Origin: an uncultured Clostridia bacterium
Lineage (GTDB): Bacteria > Bacillota > Clostridia > Oscillospirales > Acutalibacteraceae
NCBI GenBank assembly: GCA_946187095.1
Contig: CAMHPW010000002.1
Coordinates: 1-19,840, forward strand
Reading direction: 5' to 3'
Length of the DNA: 19,840 nt
Under the pieces are notes generated by a model, which saw only the letters and a list, made by a program, of their open reading frames with translations, had not been told where the DNA came from and did no database searches. Below are positions 8,401-16,700 of this stretch, piece after piece. The position numbers and the translations under genes were made by a program. How positions within the stretch are numbered: the first letter of the stretch is position 1; every line of letters begins with the position of its first letter.

Positions 8401-11053
8401 ACAATATACCATCACTTTCAACACGGACGGCGGTACAGAAATCGCACCCATTACGCAGAATTACGGCACAGCCGTAACCGCCCCCGAAAATCCCACAAAA
8501 ACAGGCTATACTTTTGCAAGCTGGGATAAAGCAATTCCCACAACCATGCCTGCCGAAAGTATCACAATTACAGCAAACTGGACTGTCAATCAGTACACTA
8601 TTACATTTATGGACGGGGAAACGATTCTCGACACAATCACACAGGATTACAACACAGCAGTGACTGCCCCCGAAAATCCCACAAAAACAGGCTATACCTT
8701 TACAGGCTGGGAACCTGAATGCCCTGCCGCCATGCCTGCCGAAAATAAAACACTTACAGCACAGTGGCAAATCAATCAGTATACCATTACATTTGACACC
8801 AACGGCGGCAGTACCGTAGATTCCATCACACAGGATTACGGCACAGCAGTGACCGCCCCCGAAAATCCCACAAAAGACGGCTATATTTTCAGCAGTTGGA
8901 GTCCGTCACTTCCCGAAACCATGCCTGCCGAAAATATGACTGTTGCGGCAATCTGGGAAGAAGATCCTCATTTTGCGGATACAGAAAGAACTGACTGGAT
9001 AAAAGAAGGTGTGGATACAGGCTTTGACTGGTCAATTTCCGAAGGAAAGCTTACCATTTACGGTGATGGTGGAATGCCTTCCATGCCGTCTGCAAGTGAT
9101 TATCCGTGGGCAAGTCTGGCACAGTATATCACCAAAATCACCATAGACAGTGGCATTATCAACATTGCAGACAATGCTTTCTGTTCAGCGGGCAATATAC
9201 AGTATCTGAAACTCCGTATTGTTTGCCTGCCCGACACAGTGACGGAAATAGGCGAAAATGCTTTCAGCGGTGCAGTCAACCTTAATGAGTTGGATTGGAA
9301 ATATAACGAAGATTTTGATCCCGATGTAACGATCATCATCAAGTCCAATGCATTCAAAGGCTGCGTGATACTTGATGTTACTCTCATGGTAATTCAGACG
9401 AACAATAGCAGCGGTGCGGGAACAGGAGCTTTTGAAGGCTGTATCAAAGCACGCATTGTCATATTCGGTGCCAACGGCGGTACAGGTACACAGGCAGGTA
9501 TTTCGGCAGATGAAAACGGTATTATCACGCTTCCCGTATGTACTTACCATTCGCCCGGTGAAAGATTCGATTTTGCCGGCTGGCTCGTCAACGGTAATAT
9601 CTATTATCCGAATGAAAGCGTTCAGATCAGTGAAGATATCACTGTTACGGCTCAGTGGAAAAAATGGGTGCTTGTTCATGCCTATACAAGAACAAAAACT
9701 TCTTCCGACAGCTTTTATGACATAAGTTCATTTGACATTCCGCATATCAACTATTCCGGCGATACGGTAACGCTGACAGCCCTCAATAAGAGAGCTCAGG
9801 GCTACAGCTTTATGGGCTGGTATACCGTTGTCAGCGAAGAAAACGGCATTGTTACCGCATACGGTGAACTTGTATCGGATATGCTGAATTATTCATTCCG
9901 TCTGGGTGAGGATGACCTGCAGCTGGTAGCCGTCTACAAGGCAAACGAAAAATCACAGCTTAATATTTTCTCTGTCAACGGTGCACAGTACAGAATAGAT
10001 GACAAGTCAACTATCAGAATGGGAAGTTCCCATACTGTTCCCATCGGTACAAAAGTGACCGTGACGGCTGTTGATCCCCAAAAAGTTCTGGAATGGATCA
10101 GCGGCAACAATCAGATCATAGGCAAAGGCGAATCCGTTACAGTGGAAGTGGCAGGTCAGAAAAATCTTTCACTTGTCTACCGTTCGGAAATCCCGAATCA
10201 GTCGTTTGTACAGTTTGTCAGCGACTATCAGCAGGTAATGCAGTTCGATCAGGTATCTTCGGAAGATGATATTATCATTCCGGCAGGACCTTCCAAACTC
10301 GGCTATGTATTCGATCATTGGGTATTTGAGGGTACAAATGACACTGCCGATGCCGAAACTATCAAAGCCAAAATCAGCACAGAATCCGTGATTACGCTTA
10401 AGCCCGCCTATGTTGCCAGCAATCAGCAGTTTACAGTCACAGTCAACTATGTTGACAAAGACGGAAACGCCTTGCAGGAAACCACTTCTGCCTCTGTCAA
10501 TGTCGGAACGACATATCAGATCACTGCACCCGTCATTGACGGAAATCAGGCGGCTTACTGGAAAGACAGCAGCGGAAATATCATCTGCTATGGTGAAAAC
10601 TGTTTCCGTCTGGTCAAGGAAGATATCACTCTGACAGCCTGCTATGTTCCCGAAAATGAAGAAGTACAGGCTCAGCCTGTTATCACATTGGGTGATTTCT
10701 CTGTCGCAGACGTTGACGGAGCTCACAAGATACTGTGTACTGCTACAAGAAATATGCCAAGCACAGGCTATCACGTCAAGGCAAACGGTATTCTTGTATG
10801 CAAAAATCCGGATCAGCTGACAGAAAGCAATTTCACTTATGAGAATATTGACGGAACTGTTATTCTGAATGCGCCGAACAGCTATAACACTATCAACGGT
10901 ACATTTACCCTGACTTTGAACGTGCAGGATGATGATATGCTTGTTGCATTCAGAGGATACATGATCGTTGAAGATTCCGTGACAGGAACACAGAATATCT
11001 ATTATTCTGACATTAAGCAGACAAATTACAGCTCTGTAAATATAGGAGAATGA
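5453..11053 (+). CDS. Giant secreted protein: discoidin-like domain, GLUG repeats, eight InlB-type repeats, LRR segment
   Basis: An 1866-residue secreted protein. The ATG at 5453 has GGAGG 7 bases upstream and is followed by a signal peptide (QKNLKGCGRR, hydrophobic core, likely cut after ADA at about residue 36). Upstream in-frame codons back to 5336 overlap the promoter and are not used. In order: residues about 40-250, a galactose-binding/discoidin (F5/8 C)-like fold broken by a Gly/Tyr/Asp-rich insert at about 147-195; about 265-490, a beta-helix region with GLUG motifs (GGIVGxNxxGxIxNC); 671-1168, eight Listeria-Bacteroides repeats; about 1180-1340, a BspA-like LRR segment (VTEIGENAF); then more divergent Gly-Trp-type repeats (FAGWL, FMGWY, FDHWV). 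The last ~120 residues are a beta-rich domain I do not recognise. No LPXTG, dockerin or catalytic motif is visible. Adhesion or glycan binding is inferred. It is followed 4 bp later by a 43-codon gene. Confidence 0.88.
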   Translation: MQKNLKGCGRRVLTSLLAALLVTGSCPVSPLMTADAVYTHPEGVISQKCFYFPWLNDPTDDFLMDDDPSTCWNVSAYSGSVGMPNGDDWISGYCCVDFNVGSYLNYMYGTNDPDAPERTVTPSGIVLTTADSDVFEADAVPVSWTLYGYNNDSGGYYDDPGMGGSGHYEYDEYGNEYWVDDGGGDPGYYGGSSTEWIYLTSDTMYYAEPATDYSFYFDSYQGYSRFLFVVDQIANDSCECCQLAELRLIGSTSEWGSIGLTYDDTDGSYLIQSASDWDTLKNAIENQSSDDIWWDTKTFKLTNDITVNSTIGSEEFPFNSVFDGNGHTITYSGSFTLFARTDSSAVIKNLTLNSLNDSGITCNTTESYTYLGSIVGYNKGVVMNCTNNAPVVLTGNDDVENCCTGGIVGFNYNGKIINCVNNANVTGFQKVGGIVGYDYSDFQMYTGSTAVIGCTNNGCVALSIDSPQEGDCCGGIIGYLGCADDSSGNEEIKHHVVANVTRHDNIIGGCNNENYSANISNFDVRCNYTTDENAVETTEIGGLYRALMLDIAQNLSIEFPSLAVFIDDYIGQTTLADVREDYSRFTLVEHPDYYFGNGETVWLDITYNGDTPDGYRYVQGNTAGNFTEGNLSDTYGYYDGNNTDTWYYADIPSSLSGMVTVEPYSQMSESTITFNTNGGSTVSPITQAVGTAVTAPANPTKEGYTFDGWEPELPETMPANDMTVTAKWKANRYTITFDTAGGTALAPITKEYGETITAPENPTKTGYTFAGWSNEIPSTMPAENITITANWTVNQYTITFDTNGGSTVDSITQDYGTAVTAPENPTKTGYTFAGWNNEIPSTMPAENITITANWTVNQYTITFDTNGGSEIPAITQDYGTAVTAPENPTKEGYTFTGWDKAIPTTMPAEDMTITAHWAVNPHTVTFKNDDGSVISTVTRDYGETITPPAAPEKEGYTFAGWNPELPTTMPDEDITVTAQWTPKQYTITFNTDGGTEIAPITQNYGTAVTAPENPTKTGYTFASWDKAIPTTMPAESITITANWTVNQYTITFMDGETILDTITQDYNTAVTAPENPTKTGYTFTGWEPECPAAMPAENKTLTAQWQINQYTITFDTNGGSTVDSITQDYGTAVTAPENPTKDGYIFSSWSPSLPETMPAENMTVAAIWEEDPHFADTERTDWIKEGVDTGFDWSISEGKLTIYGDGGMPSMPSASDYPWASLAQYITKITIDSGIINIADNAFCSAGNIQYLKLRIVCLPDTVTEIGENAFSGAVNLNELDWKYNEDFDPDVTIIIKSNAFKGCVILDVTLMVIQTNNSSGAGTGAFEGCIKARIVIFGANGGTGTQAGISADENGIITLPVCTYHSPGERFDFAGWLVNGNIYYPNESVQISEDITVTAQWKKWVLVHAYTRTKTSSDSFYDISSFDIPHINYSGDTVTLTALNKRAQGYSFMGWYTVVSEENGIVTAYGELVSDMLNYSFRLGEDDLQLVAVYKANEKSQLNIFSVNGAQYRIDDKSTIRMGSSHTVPIGTKVTVTAVDPQKVLEWISGNNQIIGKGESVTVEVAGQKNLSLVYRSEIPNQSFVQFVSDYQQVMQFDQVSSEDDIIIPAGPSKLGYVFDHWVFEGTNDTADAETIKAKISTESVITLKPAYVASNQQFTVTVNYVDKDGNALQETTSASVNVGTTYQITAPVIDGNQAAYWKDSSGNIICYGENCFRLVKEDITLTACYVPENEEVQAQPVITLGDFSVADVDGAHKILCTATRNMPSTGYHVKANGILVCKNPDQLTESNFTYENIDGTVILNAPNSYNTINGTFTLTLNVQDDDMLVAFRGYMIVEDSVTGTQNIYYSDIKQTNYSSVNIGE
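7463..8956 (+). repeat. Eight tandem InlB B-repeat / Flg_new-type units (about 63 codons each)
   Basis: Eight in-frame units of about 189 bp, each coding YTITFDTNGG...ITQDYGTAVTAP, then NPTKTGYTFxGW, PxTMPAE and ITANW. Units 2 to 4 and 8 are nearly identical over long stretches of DNA; units 5 and 7 are the most diverged. Such arrays are typical of surface adhesins and can change length by recombination. Confidence 0.9.
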
Positions 11054-11057
11054 AATC

Positions 11058-11189
11058 ATGAATAAAAAGAAATACGAAAAGGCAGAAATGGAAATAACCG
11101 TTTTTGAGTGTGAGGATATCATTACCGGAAGCGAAGGAAGCGAAGAAAGCGAAGATCCTACTCCCACCGACGGCAGAATTGAAATGTAA
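11058..11189 (+). CDS. Small acidic peptide of 43 residues downstream of the giant surface protein
   Basis: ATG at 11058 with AGGAG 9 bases upstream, inside the end of the preceding gene; the gap to that gene's stop is 4 bp, so the two are co-transcribed and probably translationally coupled. The peptide begins MNKKKYEKAEMEITVFECED, continues with IITGS and a Gly-Ser-Glu stretch, and ends near PTPTDGRIEM. There is no signal peptide or membrane segment. The lead pattern K-Y-x-K-x-E-M-E-x-x-x-F-x-x-E-D-I-I-T is one I recall from many short Ruminococcus and Clostridia peptides with variable small-residue tails, often annotated as hypothetical. Its function is not known to me. A leader-plus-tail layout would allow a processed peptide, but no modifying enzyme is nearby. 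Confidence 0.8.
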   Translation: MNKKKYEKAEMEITVFECEDIITGSEGSEESEDPTPTDGRIEM

Positions 11190-11212
11190 TGATAACTCCC
11201 CGCAAATGACCG

Positions 11213-11262
11213 GACCGGACAGTTGAAAAAAGACTGTCCGGTCTTTGATTTTTTCTTTTTTT
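11213..11262 (+). terminator. Rho-independent terminator of the 1866-residue protein operon
   Basis: A perfect 11-bp GC-rich stem (GACCGGACAGT at 11213-11223 with ACTGTCCGGTC at 11233-11243), a 9-nt loop and a T-rich tail to 11262. It ends the transcript carrying the giant protein and the 43-residue peptide. Confidence 0.92.
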
Positions 11263-11272
11263 GTGCTATAAT
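11245..11272 (+). promoter_or_regulatory. Promoter of the 525-residue triple-tyrosine protein, embedded in the terminator T-tract
   Basis: TTGATT (11245-11250), a 16-bp spacer and TATAAT (11267-11272) preceded by TG at 11264-11265, making an extended -10. Predicted start near 11279, about 25 bp before the ATG. The -35 lies within the T-rich tail of the upstream terminator. Confidence 0.7.
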
Positions 11273-11303
11273 ATACGAAATGGATATCAAGGGGGAATCT
11301 TTC

Positions 11304-12881
11304 ATGAAAAATCTCGGAAAAAAAATACTGACCGTCATGCTTTCGGCAGTTATGTTTACTTCATTCATGCCGTCGGTGTCGGCAGACAACAATGTTTATG
11401 CCTATGCACAGGAATTTTCCGTTTCGGCAGAAATGGAACAGGATATATTTACCGTGGGACAGGAAATTCGGGTGCGTGCACAGGCAGAGGGCGGCTATAT
11501 GGGAGAACAAGACAAGTATCTCTACAAATTTGAGTATTATCCCGTGAAAAACAACAGTCAGTGGCTTACCTTGCAGGATTTCGGCACATCACAGGAAATG
11601 ACACTTGTTTTCAGTGAGGCAGGAAACTATTATTTCAGAACCACTGCCAAAGATGCAAAGGGCTATACGGTTTCCAACAATCGCATTATTCAGGTATATA
11701 ACGGAAATGTCAATACAACGGAAATTTCTTCCCAAAGTATTATGACAGGCGAAACGCTCGTTATATATCCGTCTTTTGAAACGGATATTCCCGATAACAA
11801 TGACGGCTATGTCTACTACAGATACAAAAAATCGTCCGAAAGTGATAATCACTGGACAGAGAGCTACTCTCAGACGATGGATAAGATCGAACTGCAGTTT
11901 TCCGACAGCGGTATTTATGACCTTGAAGTAATGCCGATCCTTTACTATGGCGATATGCAGGCAAAACGGTTTTCCGTTACCATTCTTTCTCCGCTGAAAA
12001 ATCTGTCCGTGATATCCGACAGCGTGGTCACACAAGGGAAAAGCATATCCGCAAAGGCTTTGGCAGAAGGTGGAAAAACACCGTACAAATATGCCTGCTA
12101 CTATAGAAAAAAAGGAACGGAAAAATGGAGTTCAAAAGGCAGTTTCGGGACGATCTCCGAATTTACGGTAACACCCGCTTCCGTCGGCACTTATGAAATA
12201 TGCCTGAAAGTAAAAGATGCAGACGGCACGATCGAAAAGAAATATTTTAATATAACAGTAACGGAAAAATTACAGAATATTTCAGCTATGAAAAACGGCA
12301 GTACCGAAAAATCAGATACACTTGATATCGCTTACGGTGATAAAATCCGTATCTGCGGACGTTCCACAGGCGGAAAAACTCCCGTGACATACACCTATTT
12401 CTGTAAATTTTCTTCCGATACAAAGTGGACAAACCTGAAACCGTCCCCCGAAACGGACTATACAGATATTACTTTCAAAAGAATCGGCACCTATGACATA
12501 TGCGTTAAAGTCAAAGATTCGGAAGGAACTCTTGTCAAAAAATATATGACAGTCAATGTCAGCCCCGCTGTGCAGGAACTCAAAAATACCTCTGTTCTTT
12601 CCAATAAAGACGGAACCGTCAAAGGAGATGAAATTATCATCAAAGCAGGCGACACTTTCAAAATACTTCCCGATTCGACAGGCGGAAATGCTCCCATCAG
12701 TTACATTTGCTATTACAAAGCGGAAAACAATTCCAAATGGTCGAGAGCCGCTTTGGATACAGAAAATTCAGTGTCACGGGTAACACCCCAAAAAACAGGA
12801 AAATACAGTGTCTGTGTCTACGCCAAAGATCATTCCGGAAATCTTGTAAAAAAATATATGAGTGTAACAGTATCGAAATAA
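11304..12881 (+). CDS. Secreted protein made of five triple-tyrosine-type repeats
   Basis: A 525-residue secreted protein. The ATG at 11304 has GGGGG 8 bases upstream and is followed directly by a signal peptide (KNLGKK, hydrophobic core, SVSA at about residues 26-29). Earlier in-frame codons from 11223 lie in the terminator and promoter. The rest is five ~90-residue beta-sandwich repeats of the Y_Y_Y type: about 35-130, 131-225, 226-318, 319-420 and 421-525. The later ones keep the signature of a Tyr-rich strand (YKYACYY, YTYFCKF, YICYYK), a Lys-Trp turn and a final G-TYDICVKVKD...KKYMTV. The first two are more diverged. It is homologous to the last 380 residues of the 1607-residue protein encoded 6 kb away. 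There is no anchor or enzyme domain, so a binding or scaffold role is an inference. Confidence 0.87.
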   Translation: MKNLGKKILTVMLSAVMFTSFMPSVSADNNVYAYAQEFSVSAEMEQDIFTVGQEIRVRAQAEGGYMGEQDKYLYKFEYYPVKNNSQWLTLQDFGTSQEMTLVFSEAGNYYFRTTAKDAKGYTVSNNRIIQVYNGNVNTTEISSQSIMTGETLVIYPSFETDIPDNNDGYVYYRYKKSSESDNHWTESYSQTMDKIELQFSDSGIYDLEVMPILYYGDMQAKRFSVTILSPLKNLSVISDSVVTQGKSISAKALAEGGKTPYKYACYYRKKGTEKWSSKGSFGTISEFTVTPASVGTYEICLKVKDADGTIEKKYFNITVTEKLQNISAMKNGSTEKSDTLDIAYGDKIRICGRSTGGKTPVTYTYFCKFSSDTKWTNLKPSPETDYTDITFKRIGTYDICVKVKDSEGTLVKKYMTVNVSPAVQELKNTSVLSNKDGTVKGDEIIIKAGDTFKILPDSTGGNAPISYICYYKAENNSKWSRAALDTENSVSRVTPQKTGKYSVCVYAKDHSGNLVKKYMSVTVSK

Positions 12882-12907
12882 ATATATCCCAATCAGTATC
12901 AAAAAAC

Positions 12908-12938
12908 GCCCGAAACATAAAAATTTCGGGCATTTTTT
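12908..12938. terminator. Bidirectional terminator between the triple-tyrosine gene and mazF
   Basis: Stem GCCCGAAA (12908-12915) with TTTCGGGC (12924-12931), an 8-nt loop, six T after it on the plus strand and six A before it. It lies between convergent genes that stop at 12881 and 12960, so it can serve both. Confidence 0.9.
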
Positions 12939-12959
12939 GATATTTAATTAGACGGACTT

Positions 12960-13295
12960 TTATTTTGAAATTTTTTCTATCTCTGCCGATATGATGTCGA
13001 TAACCTTATCAAGAATATCATCGGGGATTCTCTCTACAAAAATATGCGGTCTTGAATTGAGGTCAAGTGTTCTGATATGTTCGCATAAAATAACTCCGGT
13101 TGTCTTTGTACGGCTGTCAAGAGAAACGTGCAGAGGAAATTTATTATCGGTATTTGTGATAGGGCATACAACAGCTAATTTCGTTTGTGTCTGAAAAATA
13201 TCGTTGCTGACGACCAATGCAGGACGGTATCCCGCTTGTTCGTGTCCCATCTGCGGATTAAAACTGACTTTGATGATATCTCCCTGTTTTACCAT
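12960..13295 (-). CDS. mazF: MazF-family endoribonuclease toxin
   Basis: A 111-residue protein of usual MazF/PemK length. It should cleave single-stranded mRNA at short sequence motifs in the cytoplasm and stall growth when freed from its antitoxin. It begins VKQGDIIKVSFNPQMGHEQ, the first beta strand and loop of the fold, then AGYRPALVVSND. Arg24 and Thr47 (in CPITN) sit where MazF proteins carry their catalytic Arg and Ser/Thr. The start ATG at 13295 is inside the end of mazE (7-bp overlap, ATGGTAA), with GGGGG 7 bases upstream, so the two genes are translationally coupled. The family and pairing are clear; the cleavage motif cannot be read from sequence. Confidence 0.95.
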   Translation of the reverse strand: MVKQGDIIKVSFNPQMGHEQAGYRPALVVSNDIFQTQTKLAVVCPITNTDNKFPLHVSLDSRTKTTGVILCEHIRTLDLNSRPHIFVERIPDDILDKVIDIISAEIEKISK

Positions 13296-13534
13296 ACTTC
13301 TTCCCCCATCGGCTTACCCCAGTCAATTTCTTCGGGAGTATAATCTCCCTTATACCCCTCAAATAACTCAGCGATATTTTTATGATTTTTCGTGTCGGCT
13401 TTCTCAATGATAATTTTATTATCCTGCGTTTTGATTTCTATCTGTTCATTGACACTCCATTTCAGAAGGTCAAGAAGATATTTTGGCAGTCTGATACCTT
13501 GACTGTTGCCCCATTTTTGAATATTGGTTGTCAT
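13289..13534 (-). CDS. mazE: MazE-family antitoxin (SpoVT/AbrB DNA-binding domain)
   Basis: An 81-residue antitoxin. The N-terminus carries the swapped-hairpin AbrB signature: IQKWGNSQGIRLPKYLLDLL (residues 5-24), followed by Val/Ile-rich strands to about 45. The acidic tail (EEIDWGKPMGEEVW) is the usual toxin-binding segment that would lie across the MazF groove. ATG at 13534 has AAGGAG about 9 bases upstream. It overlaps mazF by 7 bp. Such antitoxins repress their own promoter; two 11-bp direct repeats overlap the -10 here. Confidence 0.93.
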   Translation of the reverse strand: MTTNIQKWGNSQGIRLPKYLLDLLKWSVNEQIEIKTQDNKIIIEKADTKNHKNIAELFEGYKGDYTPEEIDWGKPMGEEVW

Positions 13535-13551
13535 AAGTCATCTCTCCTTTT

Positions 13552-13593
13552 ATAGTATATACATAGTATATCCCATTTTTGATTTTTTGTCAA
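13552..13593 (-). promoter_or_regulatory. mazEF promoter with overlapping operator repeats
   Basis: On the minus strand, TTGACA (13593-13588), a 17-bp spacer and TATACT (13570-13565). Two direct repeats read on the plus strand, ATAGTATATAC (13552-13562) and ATAGTATATCC (13563-13573), abut with an 11-bp period, about one helical turn. They cover the -10 and the start site, the expected place for autorepression by MazE-MazF. Confidence 0.8.
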
Positions 13594-13600
13594 TAAAATG

Positions 13601-13646
13601 ATAGGGTGCGTTTGGGGTTAGAATAAAAAAACAATTTGCACCCTAT
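13601..13646. repeat. 9-bp inverted repeat between the mazEF and NACHT promoters
   Basis: ATAGGGTGC (13601-13609) and its exact reverse complement GCACCCTAT (13638-13646), with a 28-nt AT-rich spacer. It begins 7 bp outside the mazEF -35 and ends 58 bp before the NACHT -35. No T-tract follows on either strand, so a terminator is unlikely. It could be an operator or a boundary scar of an inserted segment. Confidence 0.5.
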
Positions 13647-13704
13647 AAGTATTTATGTTAACCGTGGCCAATATGATATTTTAAGTGAATTCTAACAGTT
13701 ATTA

Positions 13705-13733
13705 TTGACTTATTGGTTGTTTTATAGTATTAT
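13705..13733 (+). promoter_or_regulatory. Promoter of the phosphoesterase-NACHT gene
   Basis: TTGACT (13705-13710), 17-bp spacer, TATTAT (13728-13733). Predicted start near 13740, giving a leader of about 34 nt to the ATG at 13774. Confidence 0.65.
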
Positions 13734-13773
13734 TTAATCCAATAAATTTTTTCATTCAGAAAGGGGTATATTA

Positions 13774-16700
13774 ATGAAAATTAATTTTTTGCATATATCC
13801 GACATTCATTGTGGATATAATAATTATACCGTGAGCAACATGAGAGAAAAAATGTCATCTGATATCAGTAAATTCATAAGTGAAAAAAATCAGAAAATTG
13901 ACTATATATTTATTACAGGGGATTTAAAATACGGTAAAAATAATCCTGATACATACCCTGAAAGTACCCTTGAATTTATTCAAACTCTTCAGCGTTCATT
14001 CAATGTTAAGGCTGAAAATACATTTGTTGTCCCGGGAAATCATGACCTTACAAGAGGTTTTATACGAGATGCTGCCATTAGAAATATGAAAGAAAACTAT
14101 TCTTCTCTTAATGGTATCATAAATGTTGAGTATCTAAATGCACTTTTTCCAACAATCGATAAATTCAAAGAAATATATAAAAATATCTGCGGCAGAACTT
14201 ATGAGAAGAATCATTTTTATCTGGATGTAGGTTCATTCAATATTATTCACTTAAATACAGCTCTTATTTGTGGTGAACAAAATATTCAAAATGAAGACGG
14301 TTCACTGATTTTGGGAATGTCATTGTTGAAAGAAGCATTAAATGGCATGGATATCAGTAAACCGGCAATCGTACTTGCCCATCACAGCTTTGACTGTTTT
14401 ACCACAACAGAACAGGCTGAACTTGAAAAATTATTAAAATCCAAAAATGCCATATTGTATTTATGCGGTCATAAACACGTATCTATGATTTCAAATGTTG
14501 CTGTTGCTGAAAAAGATAAACCGCTTCATCAATTCCTATGCGGCACCAATATGGATAAAGACCCGTATCTAGATCGAACCGATATGGATATAGCTGTTGG
14601 AATGTTTGATACAGATACCTATGTTGGCTATTTCGATATTTATAAATGGAGTTTCAAAAAAAGTGGCTGGATGCCTGACAGTGAATTTTCATTTGCCGAA
14701 TCCCACACAACAGACGGAAGAATTTACTATCCTTCCAAATCCGATTGTTTATCTTCCGAAGCAGTCAAGACGTATATACACTATCTAGAATGTTCCTGTT
14801 CTGACATTCAGTTGGACGGTTTACCTGTTGATGGATATGTAGGAAGCAAAAAATTTCCGTTGGATATGCTTTATGTGCCTATTCGATTCCAAAAAAAACT
14901 TAGTTCTCAGGAAGAATTTGAAGAATGGCATGAACGATTTTATTATATTGATCGGTTTAGTTATACGAAAAACAGTAAAGAAACAAATACTATCAGTTCA
15001 CCTATTCAGGAAGAAGTATTCAATTCCATCATTCTAGCTGGACCCGGAAACGGAAAAACGACTTTTCTGAAAAAAGTGGTCAGTTATTATTCATATTCTT
15101 ACTCTCATAACAAGTTTCTCGAAAGTGAAGAAGGCTTTGTAAAAAACAAATTGCTGCCTATTTGGATAAAATGCCGTACTTTGAATGAACGGACAGATTT
15201 TTCAATGATCAATATCATCAAAGATATTCCTTCTTTTGCTGAATTTCCTCCTGATGAAGAATTAAAACAAGCTTTTTATGATATAGCTTTAGCCAAAATC
15301 ACCAATGGAGAGGCTATTATATTGATAGACGGTCTTGATGAAATATCTGATTACAGAAAACGAAATTCATTTATTGAGCAAATTGATACTTTCAGTTCTT
15401 CCTATAAAAAAAGCAGAATTATTATCACATCACGTATTGCGGGCTATGAAGACTATAATAAAAGCGGACTTTCTGGTTTCAAAAATTTTCAGATACAGCC
15501 GTTCAACAATGAAGACATCAGAAAATTGTGTGTGAAATGGCATACGGCAGTAATAAATGATCTTGAACAAACAGTAATCCATGCCAATAAACTGGCAGAT
15601 GTTATCATAAAACATGACAGAATAAGAGCTCTTGCGACAAATCCTCTACTTTTGACTACGCTCTTATTGGTTCAAAGGAGAGTTGGCAGACTTCCAACAA
15701 AACGAGTGGCGTTATATGACGAATCCATCAAAGTATTAATCGAAACCTGGAACCAAGAGGGACATGAACCGTTGGATTCCTCAAGTACCTGGTGTAAACT
15801 AGCATATATTGCCTTTAGTATGTCGGTAAAAGGAGTACAGCAAATAACCAAAGATGAATTGATTACCATTTTGCATGATGCAAACGACGATATGAAAAGG
15901 ATTCTGACATTTGACACAGATTCTCCTGAACAGTTTATTAAAAGGACAGAACAAAGAAGCAGTTTGCTTATCAAAGTGGGCTATGCAAAAGATAATAATG
16001 AAATTTTACATGAAATATATGAGTTTCAGCATCTTACATTCCAGGAATACTTAACTTCTTTCGCAATAGTAAAAAAATATTACCCTCATGCAAAAAGAAC
16101 AGATAGAACGATTGATATTCTTTTAAACATAAATGGACTCAATGCTTTTGATCCCATATCAAAAAAAGAGGAAGTAGTTTTATTGACAGCTGCTTTATCT
16201 GGGTGGGATGCCGAAGATATCGCCCTTGCACTTATTGATAAAATTCAAAATTCCGAAAAAAATTTTTCTGACATTTCCAGACTTTCGATAATGTTAGTCT
16301 TAGATGATTTGGAGTTGGAAACCGAAACGGTAGAAAATCTTCTGACACTCTCCCTGTCGCAACCTTCAGAATATGCACTGAGTGTTTTAGAGGAACTTTG
16401 GGAAACAAAATACAAAGATACAGTAAAAAAATCACTGAAAGAAACCTTTCTTGACTGGATTAAATTACAGCGGAAATTGGCATATTACAATCTTTTTGAG
16501 GGAGCTCCCACCATCTTAGACATTTGGAATATAGATAAAAATTTCAGCAAAAAAATTATAGATAAAATGGAAAAAACTTATTCTGCCGATTCAGAAGGAT
16601 ACGAAGCACTGTCATATGCGGTACTGGAACACATAAGTAATCATCCAAATATGGATAAGGATATTGCACATCCTCTTATAAAAAAAGCACTGTTGAACAT

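Noticed and set aside
7445-8770. Long minus-strand open frames of 257 and 171 codons with Cys/Gly-rich repeats
   Set aside because: They are antisense to the InlB-type array and inherit its 63-codon period; no ribosome binding site or credible product. The plus-strand frame explains the region.
11223-11303. Longer N-terminus for the 525-residue protein
   Set aside because: Those codons lie in the terminator stem and promoter; the ATG at 11304 has a ribosome binding site and starts a signal peptide.
10169-11392. Minus-strand frame of 407 codons
   Set aside because: It runs antisense across two plus-strand genes and the terminator; composition is Ile/Cys-rich shadow and no start signal is seen.
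351-12881. LPXTG sorting signal or dockerin at the ends of the three secreted proteins
   Set aside because: Looked for at each C-terminus; none ends in LPxTG plus hydrophobic segment and basic tail, and no duplicated calcium-binding dockerin loop is present.
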